A stretch of DNA of 5,956 bases from CAYFQV01 sp964413635 (GTDB lineage Bacteria > Spirochaetota > Spirochaetia > DSM-27196 > PWMO01). Where the stretch lies: positions 1-5,956 of the forward strand of contig CAYPTH010000156.1 of NCBI GenBank assembly GCA_964413635.1. The letters are read 5' to 3'. Shown here one piece after another: positions 1-5,216 of this stretch. The notes beneath the pieces are model-generated. The model was not told the DNA's origin, searched no databases, and was given only the letters and a program-made list of their open reading frames with translations. Position 1 is the stretch's first letter. Each line of letters begins with the position of its first letter. The position numbers and the translations under genes were made by a program.

Positions 1-98
1 GGTCCGGATAAGCTCCGAAGAGAGCGGAGCGGGAACAAAGGCTCGCACATCCTCACCCGCAACCCTCGTGACGACGTACCTACCCGACTGAGACCCAT
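1..98 (-). CDS. Partial gene, N-terminus of a Fic-like protein, apparently frameshifted at its start
   Basis: On the minus strand the frame from 114 down to 1 is open and runs off the window edge. It contains SGRYVVTRVAGEDVRAFVPA followed by PLSSELIRT. From memory, a 'GRYV....GE.VRAFVP.PLPP' segment is typical of the extreme N-terminus of Fic-family proteins, which transfer AMP or related groups to target proteins. The catalytic Fic motif would lie beyond the edge. No ATG, GTG or TTG precedes RYVV in this frame. An ATG at 98-96 is one frame off, and adding one G to the G-run at 96-94 would give M-G-S-Q-S-G-R-Y. Either a base was lost there, which would inactivate the gene, or the run was miscalled. 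Family assignment rests on about 30 residues only. Confidence 0.4.
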   Translation of the reverse strand, partial: MGLSRVGTSSRGLRVRMCEPLFPLRSLRSLSG

Positions 99-278
99 CG
101 TTGGATAATGAACCTTAATTTGGTCCCTTATTCTTAATTAGTGAAGTGCGGCCATGCCTATCCGAGACAGGGGCCCGGCAGCATGCTGGGGGCTCACATC
201 TGTGCCATTCCGCGACCATTGCTTCCGCGGTCGGCCATCACCGGGTCTTGACGGTGGCCGCTGTGTGTTGGGCCCCTA

Positions 279-284
279 TATAAC
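279..284 (+). promoter_or_regulatory. Possible -10 box of the lipoprotein gene
   Basis: TATAAC sits in the local stretch CCCCTATATAACGACGG and would place a transcript start near 290, about 20 bases before the chosen ATG. No convincing -35 lies 16-18 bp upstream. The box is suggested by composition and position only. Confidence 0.25.
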
Positions 285-296
285 GACGGATAGCAG

Positions 297-302
297 AAGG
301 AG
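297..302 (+). promoter_or_regulatory. Ribosome binding site that decides the lipoprotein start
   Basis: AAGGAG directly abuts the ATG at 303, leaving no spacer, but lies 9 bases before the ATG at 312. The second ATG is therefore the likelier start. Confidence 0.65.
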
Positions 303-311
303 ATGCAACAT

Positions 312-806
312 ATGAGCGTATCGCGAACACTGGGCACACCTGTCACAGGACATCGTCATAGAGGACTCCGTCTGGGAGCGCTGCTTCTTGCCGCAGTCCT
401 CGTTTTCGCCGGTTGTGGCCTTCTCGGTGGCAACGACGACAACCAGAATTCCGAAGGTACCGTGGACAACCCGGTTGATCTTGGCACCATGGGAATCGGC
501 GGCTCCACAAGGCACGAGGCATCGCTCTCCTCCTCCAGCATCGGCTACTACAAGGTAGAAGTGACTGAGGACCAGGAATACGCCGTTACCGTGACGGGGT
601 ATGCGGAAGACGCCGGCGTCGAGGTGTTCTCAGACGCCGCCTTCGATCAACGCCTTGTGGCCGCGGTCAGCGACGGCGCTAGCGAGGTGACGGTGAGCGT
701 TGCGACGACCGGCCTTTCCACGTTGTATATCCAGGTGAGCACAACGAAGATTGGAGACGATTTCACGCTTGAAGTCACCCATACCGGCTCGGCGTCGAGC
801 TCGTAA
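312..806 (+). CDS. Small lipoprotein with a PPC-like beta-sandwich domain
   Basis: A 164-residue predicted lipoprotein. The N-terminus has basic residues (HRHRGLR), then a hydrophobic run and the lipobox FAGC with the modifiable cysteine at residue 35, so the mature protein should be anchored in a membrane on the periplasmic or outer side. After a polar linker (NDDNQNSEG), roughly residues 55-155 alternate beta strands in the pattern 'YYKVEVTEDQEYAVTVTGYA ... LYIQVSTTKIGDDFTLEVTH'. This resembles bacterial pre-peptidase C-terminal (PPC)-type domains, which are usually accessory binding or secretion modules rather than enzymes. The tail is serine-rich. The ATG at 303 gives three more residues but has no usable ribosome-site spacing. 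It appears monocistronic, with the vapBC pair convergent downstream. The lipoprotein call is solid; the fold is an inference from strand pattern. Confidence 0.8.
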   Translation: MSVSRTLGTPVTGHRHRGLRLGALLLAAVLVFAGCGLLGGNDDNQNSEGTVDNPVDLGTMGIGGSTRHEASLSSSSIGYYKVEVTEDQEYAVTVTGYAEDAGVEVFSDAAFDQRLVAAVSDGASEVTVSVATTGLSTLYIQVSTTKIGDDFTLEVTHTGSASSS

Positions 807-827
807 GCTCGAACCAGTAGCGAGCTT
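805..827 (+). terminator. Hairpin overlapping the lipoprotein stop codon
   Basis: AAGCTCG (805-811) and CGAGCTT (821-827) form a perfect 7-bp stem around a 9-base loop, starting inside the TAA stop. G-U pairs could extend it by two. No T-run follows, so it is not a classical intrinsic terminator; it may act as a 3' end stabiliser or a weak terminator. Confidence 0.35.
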
Positions 828-1070
828 GTAATGCCGGGGACGTCCCGCCCTGAAGGAAGGACGGCCGGAAACGGGCGTGTTGGAATGGGCTGCTGCAGAC
901 CGCCAGGAAGATGCTGGCGCTTCAATACCCCGACGCTCCGTTTGGTTTTGTCCGCGGACGGAGGGCTGCGACGTCGAACCTTGGTCTGCAAGTTCTGCAC
1001 GTTGATCCCGGCTTCCCGGGCGGCCGCGTGGGCGGAGCGTCGGCATCGACCTCAATCCTGCCTCGCTGCG
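828..1070. other. Intergenic region with no recognisable gene
   Basis: This stretch separates the 3' ends of the convergent lipoprotein and toxin genes. All six frames are broken or biased without recognisable protein sequence. A 10-bp palindrome GGGACGTCCC lies at 837-846. On the minus strand a short stretch around 980-1025 reads AREAGINVQNLQTKV, which faintly recalls a dehydrogenase regulatory tail, but it is too short to call. Confidence 0.5.
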
Positions 1071-1478
1071 CTATGTCTGCTCGGTCCCTAGCACCAGCAA
1101 TCCCGGCACCGCCACGAAGTGGGCATCTCGGGTGTAGACGGCCAGACCGCATTCGAGGGCGCTCGCGGCAATCCACATGTCGTTTGTCGGAATGGGCGTA
1201 CCCTCGGATCTGAGCTGTTGATAGACGAAGGAGTAGTACTCGGCGGTTTGGAGGGTCAGCGGATCCACCCGGAGTCGGGGAGAGGAGAGGAACGCGTCCA
1301 GCTCACGCCGATTCTCCTGCTCTTTCGTGCCCAGCCTGAACCCGCTCAAAATCTCACCGAGAACGACCGCGTTGAGATGGAGCTCCTCGAAGCGACGCAT
1401 TCGATTCACCACCTCGGGCTCACCCCGCTTAAAGGCGCTGTAGATACTTGTGTCGATGAGAACGGCCGTCACCTCCAC
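1071..1478 (-). CDS. vapC: PIN-domain toxin of a VapBC module
   Basis: A 135-residue PIN-domain protein, the usual VapC length. VapC toxins are Mg-dependent endoribonucleases that cleave tRNA or rRNA and are held inactive by the paired antitoxin. The four acidic residues expected to form the metal site are all present: D9 in LIDTSIYS, E42 in LGEILSGF, D100 in TNDMWIAA and D118 in YTRDAHF, so the toxin looks intact. The longest frame starts at a GTG at 1478, overlapping the antitoxin gene by 10 bases. A second GTG at 1472 forms a GTGA overlap with the antitoxin stop and leaves MTAVLIDTS, also plausible. Either arrangement implies translational coupling, with antitoxin made first. The RNA target cannot be read from sequence. 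Confidence 0.93.
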   Translation of the reverse strand: MEVTAVLIDTSIYSAFKRGEPEVVNRMRRFEELHLNAVVLGEILSGFRLGTKEQENRRELDAFLSSPRLRVDPLTLQTAEYYSFVYQQLRSEGTPIPTNDMWIAASALECGLAVYTRDAHFVAVPGLLVLGTEQT

Positions 1479-1726
1479 AGTTCATCGTCCACGTGTGCAA
1501 AATCCTCGACGGCTCGGTCGAACTGCGCGGCCTCCGCGGTGCTCCAGGTCCCGGCCAGATGGTCCAGATCGTCATAGCTCTTGTGGATGGGTGGAACAGT
1601 CAGCCCGAGGGTCTCGCGCAACAGCGAGATGGCCGTTGCATTCAGGCTCTGGTTCCGCTCCTGTGCCGTCCGCTCGAGGCGTTTTCGAAGCTCGTCGTCG
1701 AGTCCACGGAGCGTCAGGTTTGCCAT
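1469..1726 (-). CDS. vapB: Ribbon-helix-helix antitoxin of a VapBC module (FitA-like)
   Basis: An 85-residue antitoxin upstream of the PIN toxin. Residues 1-40 (MANLTLRGLDDELRKRLERT, then an NQSLNATAISLLRE segment) form a ribbon-helix-helix DNA-binding unit as in FitA and plasmid-stability-type antitoxins: a short beta strand, then two helices rich in Leu and Arg. Residues 50-85 (YDDLDHLAGTWSTAEAAQF through VDDELWR) match the conserved C-terminal segment of these antitoxins that wraps the toxin's active site. The pair should autoregulate by the complex binding upstream. The start at 1726 is chosen because GAGGAGG lies just upstream; the longer frame from 1768 has no such site and adds a non-conserved extension. 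Complete and apparently functional. Confidence 0.92.
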   Translation of the reverse strand: MANLTLRGLDDELRKRLERTAQERNQSLNATAISLLRETLGLTVPPIHKSYDDLDHLAGTWSTAEAAQFDRAVEDFAHVDDELWR

Positions 1727-1730
1727 GATT

Positions 1731-1737
1731 CCTCCTC
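1731..1737 (-). promoter_or_regulatory. Strong ribosome binding site of the antitoxin
   Basis: On the minus strand GAGGAGG is followed by AATC and then the ATG at 1726. It is the strongest Shine-Dalgarno in the window and fixes the antitoxin start. No comparable site precedes the toxin, which fits higher antitoxin output. Confidence 0.8.
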
Positions 1738-1748
1738 GGGTCATGTTT

Positions 1749-1774
1749 GGTCCAGTGACACCATCCAATGACCC
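1749..1774. promoter_or_regulatory. Possible vapBC operator (imperfect inverted repeat)
   Basis: GGTCCAGTG at 1749-1757 and CAATGACC at 1766-1773 form an imperfect inverted repeat 23-48 bases upstream of the antitoxin start, where an autoregulatory RHH operator would be expected. The arms differ by one insertion and one mismatch, so this is only a candidate. Confidence 0.25.
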
Positions 1775-1821
1775 TAATACGCACGCACAAAGTTACCGCA
1801 AACTCCGTGCAGCATCAATCA

Positions 1822-1833
1822 TGCGCCGGCGCA
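1822..1833. repeat. 12-bp perfect palindrome
   Basis: TGCGCCGGCGCA reads identically on both strands. It lies in the divergent space between the antitoxin gene and the broken gene at 1879. It could be a regulator site or chance in GC-rich DNA. Confidence 0.4.
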
Positions 1834-2158
1834 GATGGGGCGGTGACCTCCGTGACAATCATCGAAATCCTGTGACCAATGAAGCCTGCAAGCCACAAGT
1901 GGGAGTTCCGCCGCTACTTTCGCGCGATCGCGTACGGATGGAGTGCCTCGAAACTGGCATCTAAGCGACTGAAAGAGGCGCGCTTGGCACGGCGGTCGAC
2001 AAGACGGTGCACGTACTCATCGACATATTTCTCTCGGCCCCGGTTGATCAGGAACAGCGGGAACGGTGGCTGGAACTACTGTGGCAGGCGGTTGTAGATG
2101 ACGGCGTAGACTATCTTCGGGAGGTGCGCGAGCGCTGGGGAGAGCTGTGCGGATCGCC

Positions 2159-2213
2159 GGAGGAAGCATCTCGAGGGGCCGATGAGTTTCTCCCGGTGGT
2201 GCACATGAGCTGG
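2159..2213 (+). repeat. Left copy of a 55-bp exact direct repeat flanking the N gap
   Basis: Begins GGAGGAAGCATCTCGAGG and ends ACATGAGCTGG at the last base before the Ns. It is identical to 2314-2368. It is most likely the same genomic bases present at two contig ends rather than a biological repeat. Confidence 0.95.
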
Positions 2214-2313
2214 NNNNNNNNNNNNNNNNNNNNNNNNNNNNNNNNNNNNNNNNNNNNNNNNNNNNNNNNNNNNNNNNNNNNNNNNNNNNNNNNNNNNNNN
2301 NNNNNNNNNNNNN
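2214..2313. other. Assembly gap of exactly 100 Ns
   Basis: One hundred unknown bases, the usual placeholder length for a gap of unknown size. The 55-bp identity on both sides indicates that the flanking contigs overlap and that nothing may be missing. Confidence 0.97.
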
Positions 2314-2368
2314 GGAGGAAGCATCTCGAGGGGCCGATGAGTTTCTCCCGGTGGTGCACATGAGCTGG
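2314..2368 (+). repeat. Right copy of the 55-bp exact direct repeat flanking the N gap
   Basis: Identical to 2159-2213 and starting at the first base after the Ns. The offset between copies is 155 bases (remainder 2 on division by 3), which exactly reconciles the frame of the 2007-2213 coding stretch with that of the downstream 2369-3043 stretch. Confidence 0.95.
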
Positions 2369-3045
2369 AGCGGCGACGGCAGCTGATACTACAACGGCAC
2401 GCCGGCGTGTCTCTCCTGCCTGCTTGTTGCCGGGCGATATCAGGAGCTCATGGATCTGATTGAAAACGCTCCGTTCCTCTGGTGGCACTTTCGCTGCTAC
2501 GGCGTGGAGGCTCTCCGGGCGCAGGGAAAGACGGACGAGGCGGTCGAATACGCCATGGCTTCTCAGGGGCGCAACGACAGTGCGGCGGCGATCGTCAACA
2601 CGTGTGAAGAGATCCTCCTGGAAGCAGGCCGGGGCGATGAAGCCTACCGCCGCTTCGCCTTCGACGCAAACCAGGCCGGCACACACCTTGCCACGTTCCG
2701 GGCTCTGGTCAAAAAGTATCCCTGGAAGGAGCCGCGGAGCATCCTGCACGACCTGATCAAGAGCACCCCCTTTGATCCGGGGCGTTGGTTTGCCGCAGCA
2801 AAGACGTTTGGGTTTCTCGAGCTAGCTGCAGATCTCGCGTCGCGGTCGCCGGTGAATATCCGCACGCTGCTGCGCGCCGCCGAGGACCACGCCTCGGAAG
2901 ACCCCTCCTTCGCACTGGCATCCGCGGAGGCGGCGTTGAAGTGGATGGCCCAGGGCCGCTTCTACGAGATCACGAACGCCGATGTCCGACAGGCCAAGCG
3001 TTTGGCCCTCGAGTGCGCGGTCAGCCTGCATGAACGGAAATGACG

Positions 3046-3051
3046 TATAAT
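3046..3051 (+). promoter_or_regulatory. Consensus -10 box at the start of the AraC-type gene
   Basis: A perfect TATAAT lies between the TGA ending the upstream broken gene and the regulator's first codons. A start 6-8 bases downstream would fall at about 3058-3060, leaving only a few bases before the ATG at 3062, in other words an almost leaderless mRNA. No good -35 is present 16-18 bp upstream, so the match could be chance. Confidence 0.3.
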
Positions 3052-3052
3052 A

Positions 3053-3889
3053 GTGAGTGAAATGCGCGTAGTAAGCGCGAGGCCGACCGGCCCGCTCAGC
3101 ACGTACGTCTACTGGTTCGCCTACTACGATGGTTTCGCCGCGGAGGATAGTGGTTTCAGGATGATCCCCGAGGGCACCGTCGATATCCTTTTTCCGCTCG
3201 AAGGCCGGACCACGATCACCTCCGGGGCAGTGAAGGACCGCGGCGTGACGGTCTCCGAGCCCGGGCTCGTTGGACCTCAACAGAGCTACAGCATCTACGA
3301 TACGTCGCAGAGCGCTCGGGCATTCGGGATCGTGTTCACGCCGGGTGGAGCGGCGCGCTTCCTCGGACCGCGGGTCGGAGAGCTCACGAACGCGATCATC
3401 CCTGCTCGAGATGTCTTTGGACCGGCTTTCGGGGTCCTGCACGAACAGCTCCTGGAAACTCAGATCCCGAGCCGAATATTCAGTATAGCCGAAACGTTCC
3501 TCCGAGAGCGCTTTGACCCCGAGCTGAGATACGCCGAAGAGATCGACTTCGCGACCGCGGCCATTCGGCGCGGCGACACCGCGAACATCTCCCTCGCCAA
3601 CTTTGCAGAGGAGACCATCGGCTTTTCTCCCAAGCACTTCGTGGACCTTTTTAAGCGCCACGTCGGCCTTACTCCGAAGCGCTACCAGCAGATCATCCGC
3701 TTTAACCGAATGCTCGAACGCTGCCGCCTCTACCCTCCAGTCACCTGGAGCCGGCTCGCCCCCACCTTCGGATACGTCGACCAATCGCACCTTGCAAAGG
3801 ACTTCGACCGACTCGCCGGAATAACTCCCGGAGACTACCTGAAAGCAACGTGGACGCATCGCCAGGTGTTTTCCGAGACGGCCGAGTGA
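3053..3889 (+). CDS. AraC-family transcriptional regulator with a DUF6597-like N-terminal domain
   Basis: A 278-residue regulator. Residues about 10-115 match the DUF6597-type sensor half seen in many AraC-family proteins, including IPEGTVDILFPL (38-49) and VFTPGGAARFLG (94-105). Residues about 165-265 form the AraC double helix-turn-helix. The first unit covers ISLANFAEETIGFSPKHFVD followed by LFKRHVGLTPKRY. The second unit has WSRLAPTFGY and the hallmark GYVDQSHLAKDF at 240-251, followed by GITPGDYL. It should bind direct-repeat DNA sites and activate or repress nearby promoters in response to an unknown ligand. GTG at 3053 is the longest start; ATG at 3062 is an equally good alternative, and neither has a strong ribosome site. 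It begins 9 bases after the upstream broken gene, so they may once have been one operon. The stop is TGA followed by TAG. The lipoprotein operon downstream is a plausible but unproven target. Confidence 0.92.
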   Translation: MSEMRVVSARPTGPLSTYVYWFAYYDGFAAEDSGFRMIPEGTVDILFPLEGRTTITSGAVKDRGVTVSEPGLVGPQQSYSIYDTSQSARAFGIVFTPGGAARFLGPRVGELTNAIIPARDVFGPAFGVLHEQLLETQIPSRIFSIAETFLRERFDPELRYAEEIDFATAAIRRGDTANISLANFAEETIGFSPKHFVDLFKRHVGLTPKRYQQIIRFNRMLERCRLYPPVTWSRLAPTFGYVDQSHLAKDFDRLAGITPGDYLKATWTHRQVFSETAE

Positions 3890-3935
3890 TAGCAAATCAC
3901 CGGCGGGCAAGAAGGCTCGATTGTACTTTTCTTAC

Positions 3936-3979
3936 CTACTCCTGAGTTAATTGATAAGCGTTAGTATCATCTACTCCTG
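3936..3979 (+). repeat. Pair of 9-bp direct repeats upstream of the lipoprotein operon
   Basis: CTACTCCTG occurs at 3936-3944 and again at 3971-3979, start to start 35 bases, in the AT-richer part of the gap between the regulator and hydrolase genes. Direct repeats suit AraC-type binding, but 35 bp is longer than the usual spacing of about 21 bp for such half-sites. Confidence 0.35.
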
Positions 3980-4000
3980 TCACCCCTACGTGGTGGTATA

Positions 4001-4022
4001 GCGGCGCGGCAGCGTGCGCCGC
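4001..4022 (+). promoter_or_regulatory. GC hairpin immediately before the hydrolase ribosome site
   Basis: GCGGCGC (4001-4007) and GCGCCGC (4016-4022) form a perfect all-GC 7-bp stem with an 8-base loop. It ends two bases before the GGAG ribosome site at 4025-4028. There is no T-run, so termination is unlikely; an effect on translation or mRNA stability is possible. It buries the GTG at 4014 and argues against that start. Confidence 0.45.
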
Positions 4023-4024
4023 AT

Positions 4025-4028
4025 GGAG
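4025..4028 (+). promoter_or_regulatory. Ribosome binding site choosing the hydrolase start
   Basis: GGAG followed by six bases (AAAAGA) leads to the ATG at 4035. The alternatives are GTG 4014, inside the hairpin, and ATG 4023, overlapping the GGAG itself; both have poorer contexts. Confidence 0.6.
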
Positions 4029-4034
4029 AAAAGA

Positions 4035-5195
4035 ATGCCGAGACGAATAATGCAAAGAATATGGGTGCTTCTGGGAGCGACGGCGGTGCTGGCCATCACT
4101 GCGTGCGACGGCATCATCGCCGGGGACGGTTTCCAGACACAGGCGCAGGAGGAGTTCAGCCTCGACCTCTTCGAACAGAACGTGCGCGATGCCTTCGCAG
4201 GCAGTGTAGGGTTCACCTACGCGATCGCTCAGAACGGTTCGCTGGCGCGAGCCGGTGAGGTGGGGTTCGGTCGGACACAGTTCGAACCGGCGGGAGAGCT
4301 CGCGATGAACCGCAATCAGCGGATGCACATTGCGAGTATCAGTAAGGCCATCACCACTGCGGCGGTGCTGCGGCTGCTGCAGGATACCCCCGGCGTCGGA
4401 CTAGACAGCGGCGTGGAGCCCTACCTGCCACCATCCTGGACGCGTGGCCCGGGCGTTAGCAACGACGCGCTGACATTCCGGCACTTACTGGCGCACAAGA
4501 GCGGCTTGTTCTACGGCGGCGTGGCGCAGGGGGAAAGCGACGCGCGGCTGGCGGAGCACATCGAGATTGGCAACATACTGCTGCAGGAGCCCGCGGACTA
4601 CGACAACGTGAACCACGCTATGTTCCGGGTCATCGTGCCTTACCTCCTTGGCGCGGCGCACACCGATTCAACCGAGACCGAGGCGCAATTCCACGCCCGG
4701 GTATTCGGACAGTACGTGCAGGCCGTTGTGTTTACCCCGGCGGGAGTAACCGCAGAACGGGCTACCACCGTTCCGCCTGCCGACGGAAACCGCTACTACC
4801 CGTGGCCCTACGACAATCAACCTGGCGTTGAAGGCACCGACTTCTCTCTCAATTACGGTGCCTACGGCTGGTACCTGTCCGCCGTAGATCTGGCCGCGGT
4901 TCTCGCCCATCTGCGCTTCACCGAGGACATCATTTCCAACGAGTCGCGGGAAATCATGAACAACGAGAGGCTCGGCTGGTGGAACACGCAGACCGGTGAT
5001 CAGGGTACCTACAACATGAAGCAGGGCGGCTGGTTCTGGACCGACACCCCGGTGGAAAAGGGAATGCAGTCGATCGCAGCCAATTTCCCGGCGGGCGTCC
5101 AGACGGTCGTGATCGTCAACAGCCGTCCGGAGCCATCGATCAATATTTCGTTTGCCATGAGAAACGCCTTCGACAATGGGTTCGTCTCACCATAA
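4035..5195 (+). CDS. Lipoprotein serine hydrolase of the beta-lactamase/penicillin-binding-protein fold
   Basis: A 386-residue protein. The signal segment MPRRIMQRIWVLLGATAVLA leads to lipobox ITAC with the cysteine at residue 24, predicting a lipid-anchored envelope protein. The body is a class-C-beta-lactamase-like serine hydrolase. The SxxK motif is S101-I-S-K104 in HIASISKAITTAAVLRLLQ. The second motif is Y189-D-N191 in ADYDNVNHAMFRV, at the spacing normal for the family. RHLLAHKSGL is the usual structural block between them. The third motif appears to be K329-Q-G331 in YNMKQGGWFW. All catalytic elements are therefore present. Such proteins act as esterases, D-aminopeptidases or peptidoglycan hydrolases more often than as antibiotic-resistance enzymes; the substrate cannot be read here. 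It probably forms an operon with the lipoprotein 21 bases downstream. Confidence 0.9.
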   Translation: MPRRIMQRIWVLLGATAVLAITACDGIIAGDGFQTQAQEEFSLDLFEQNVRDAFAGSVGFTYAIAQNGSLARAGEVGFGRTQFEPAGELAMNRNQRMHIASISKAITTAAVLRLLQDTPGVGLDSGVEPYLPPSWTRGPGVSNDALTFRHLLAHKSGLFYGGVAQGESDARLAEHIEIGNILLQEPADYDNVNHAMFRVIVPYLLGAAHTDSTETEAQFHARVFGQYVQAVVFTPAGVTAERATTVPPADGNRYYPWPYDNQPGVEGTDFSLNYGAYGWYLSAVDLAAVLAHLRFTEDIISNESREIMNNERLGWWNTQTGDQGTYNMKQGGWFWTDTPVEKGMQSIAANFPAGVQTVVIVNSRPEPSINISFAMRNAFDNGFVSP

Positions 5196-5204
5196 ACCTG
5201 TCTC

Positions 5205-5210
5205 GAGGAG
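5205..5210 (+). promoter_or_regulatory. Ribosome binding site of the ASH-like lipoprotein
   Basis: GAGGAG with a six-base spacer before the ATG at 5217. It lies in the 21-base gap after the hydrolase stop, supporting independent strong initiation inside a shared transcript. Confidence 0.75.
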
Positions 5211-5216
5211 TATTCT

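Larger units (their letters stand above)
115..302. other. Intergenic region between two divergent genes
   Basis: No coding frame is supported here. It separates the minus-strand Fic-like start from the plus-strand lipoprotein gene, so it should hold two divergent promoters. An AT-rich island at about 109-142 stands out from the GC-rich surroundings and would suit the minus-strand promoter, although no clean -35/-10 pair is visible. A 10-bp palindrome CAGCATGCTG lies at 179-188. On the plus strand TATAAC lies at 279-284, while TTGACG at 248-253 is 25 bp upstream, too far for a normal sigma-70 pair. Confidence 0.5.
1879..3043 (+). pseudogene. Broken gene of an uncharacterised conserved helical-repeat-like family, split by a deletion/frameshift, an assembly gap and an in-frame TGA
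   Basis: Three frames together read as one protein. Part 1 (1879-1980) begins MKPASHKWEFRRYFRAIAYGW and ends LKEA. Part 2 continues from 1980 in another frame as ALGTAVDKTVHVLIDIFL to HMSW at 2213. After removing the duplicated 55 bp plus the N gap, part 3 continues in frame as SGDGS, then TGA (2384-2386), then YYNGTPACLSCLLVAGRYQE, through EAYRRFAFDANQAGTHLATF and KKYPWKEP, to ERK. From memory, these blocks occur in this order in hypothetical proteins with about 40 extra residues between the KEA and ALGTAV blocks, so a segment seems deleted here with a frame change. Helical, TPR-like pairs are suggested; no function is known to me. The last 197 residues form an open frame with AGGAG (2442-2446) before an ATG at 2450, so a truncated product is possible. 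Only 9 bases separate it from the downstream regulator gene. Confidence 0.75.

Noticed and set aside
248..284. Standard sigma-70 promoter TTGACG...TATAAC before the first lipoprotein gene
   Set aside because: The spacer is 25 bases, far outside 16-18, so at most the -10 element is retained as a weak candidate.
630..1055. Overlapping minus-strand frames of 141 and 117 residues
   Set aside because: They run antisense into the lipoprotein gene and have shadow-like composition. A short AREAGINVQNLQTKV stretch recalled a dehydrogenase regulatory tail, but the similarity does not extend on either side.
2007..2363. A 118-residue gene from GTG 2007 reading through the Ns
   Set aside because: The part after the Ns is in the wrong frame because the 155-base duplicated insert shifts it by two; its C-terminus is a shadow of the real frame.
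2159..2368. A biological direct repeat such as a target duplication or attachment site
   Set aside because: The copies abut the Ns exactly on both sides, and collapsing them restores the frame, which points to a contig overlap.
2384..2386. Selenocysteine insertion at the in-frame TGA
   Set aside because: No redox or CxxU-type context is present, no obvious stem-loop was seen right after it, and the gene is already disrupted upstream.
2822..3910. A 362-residue open frame on the minus strand
   Set aside because: It lies antisense to the AraC-type regulator and the broken gene, has low-complexity Arg/Glu/Gly-rich composition typical of an antisense shadow in GC-rich DNA, and shows no recognisable motif.
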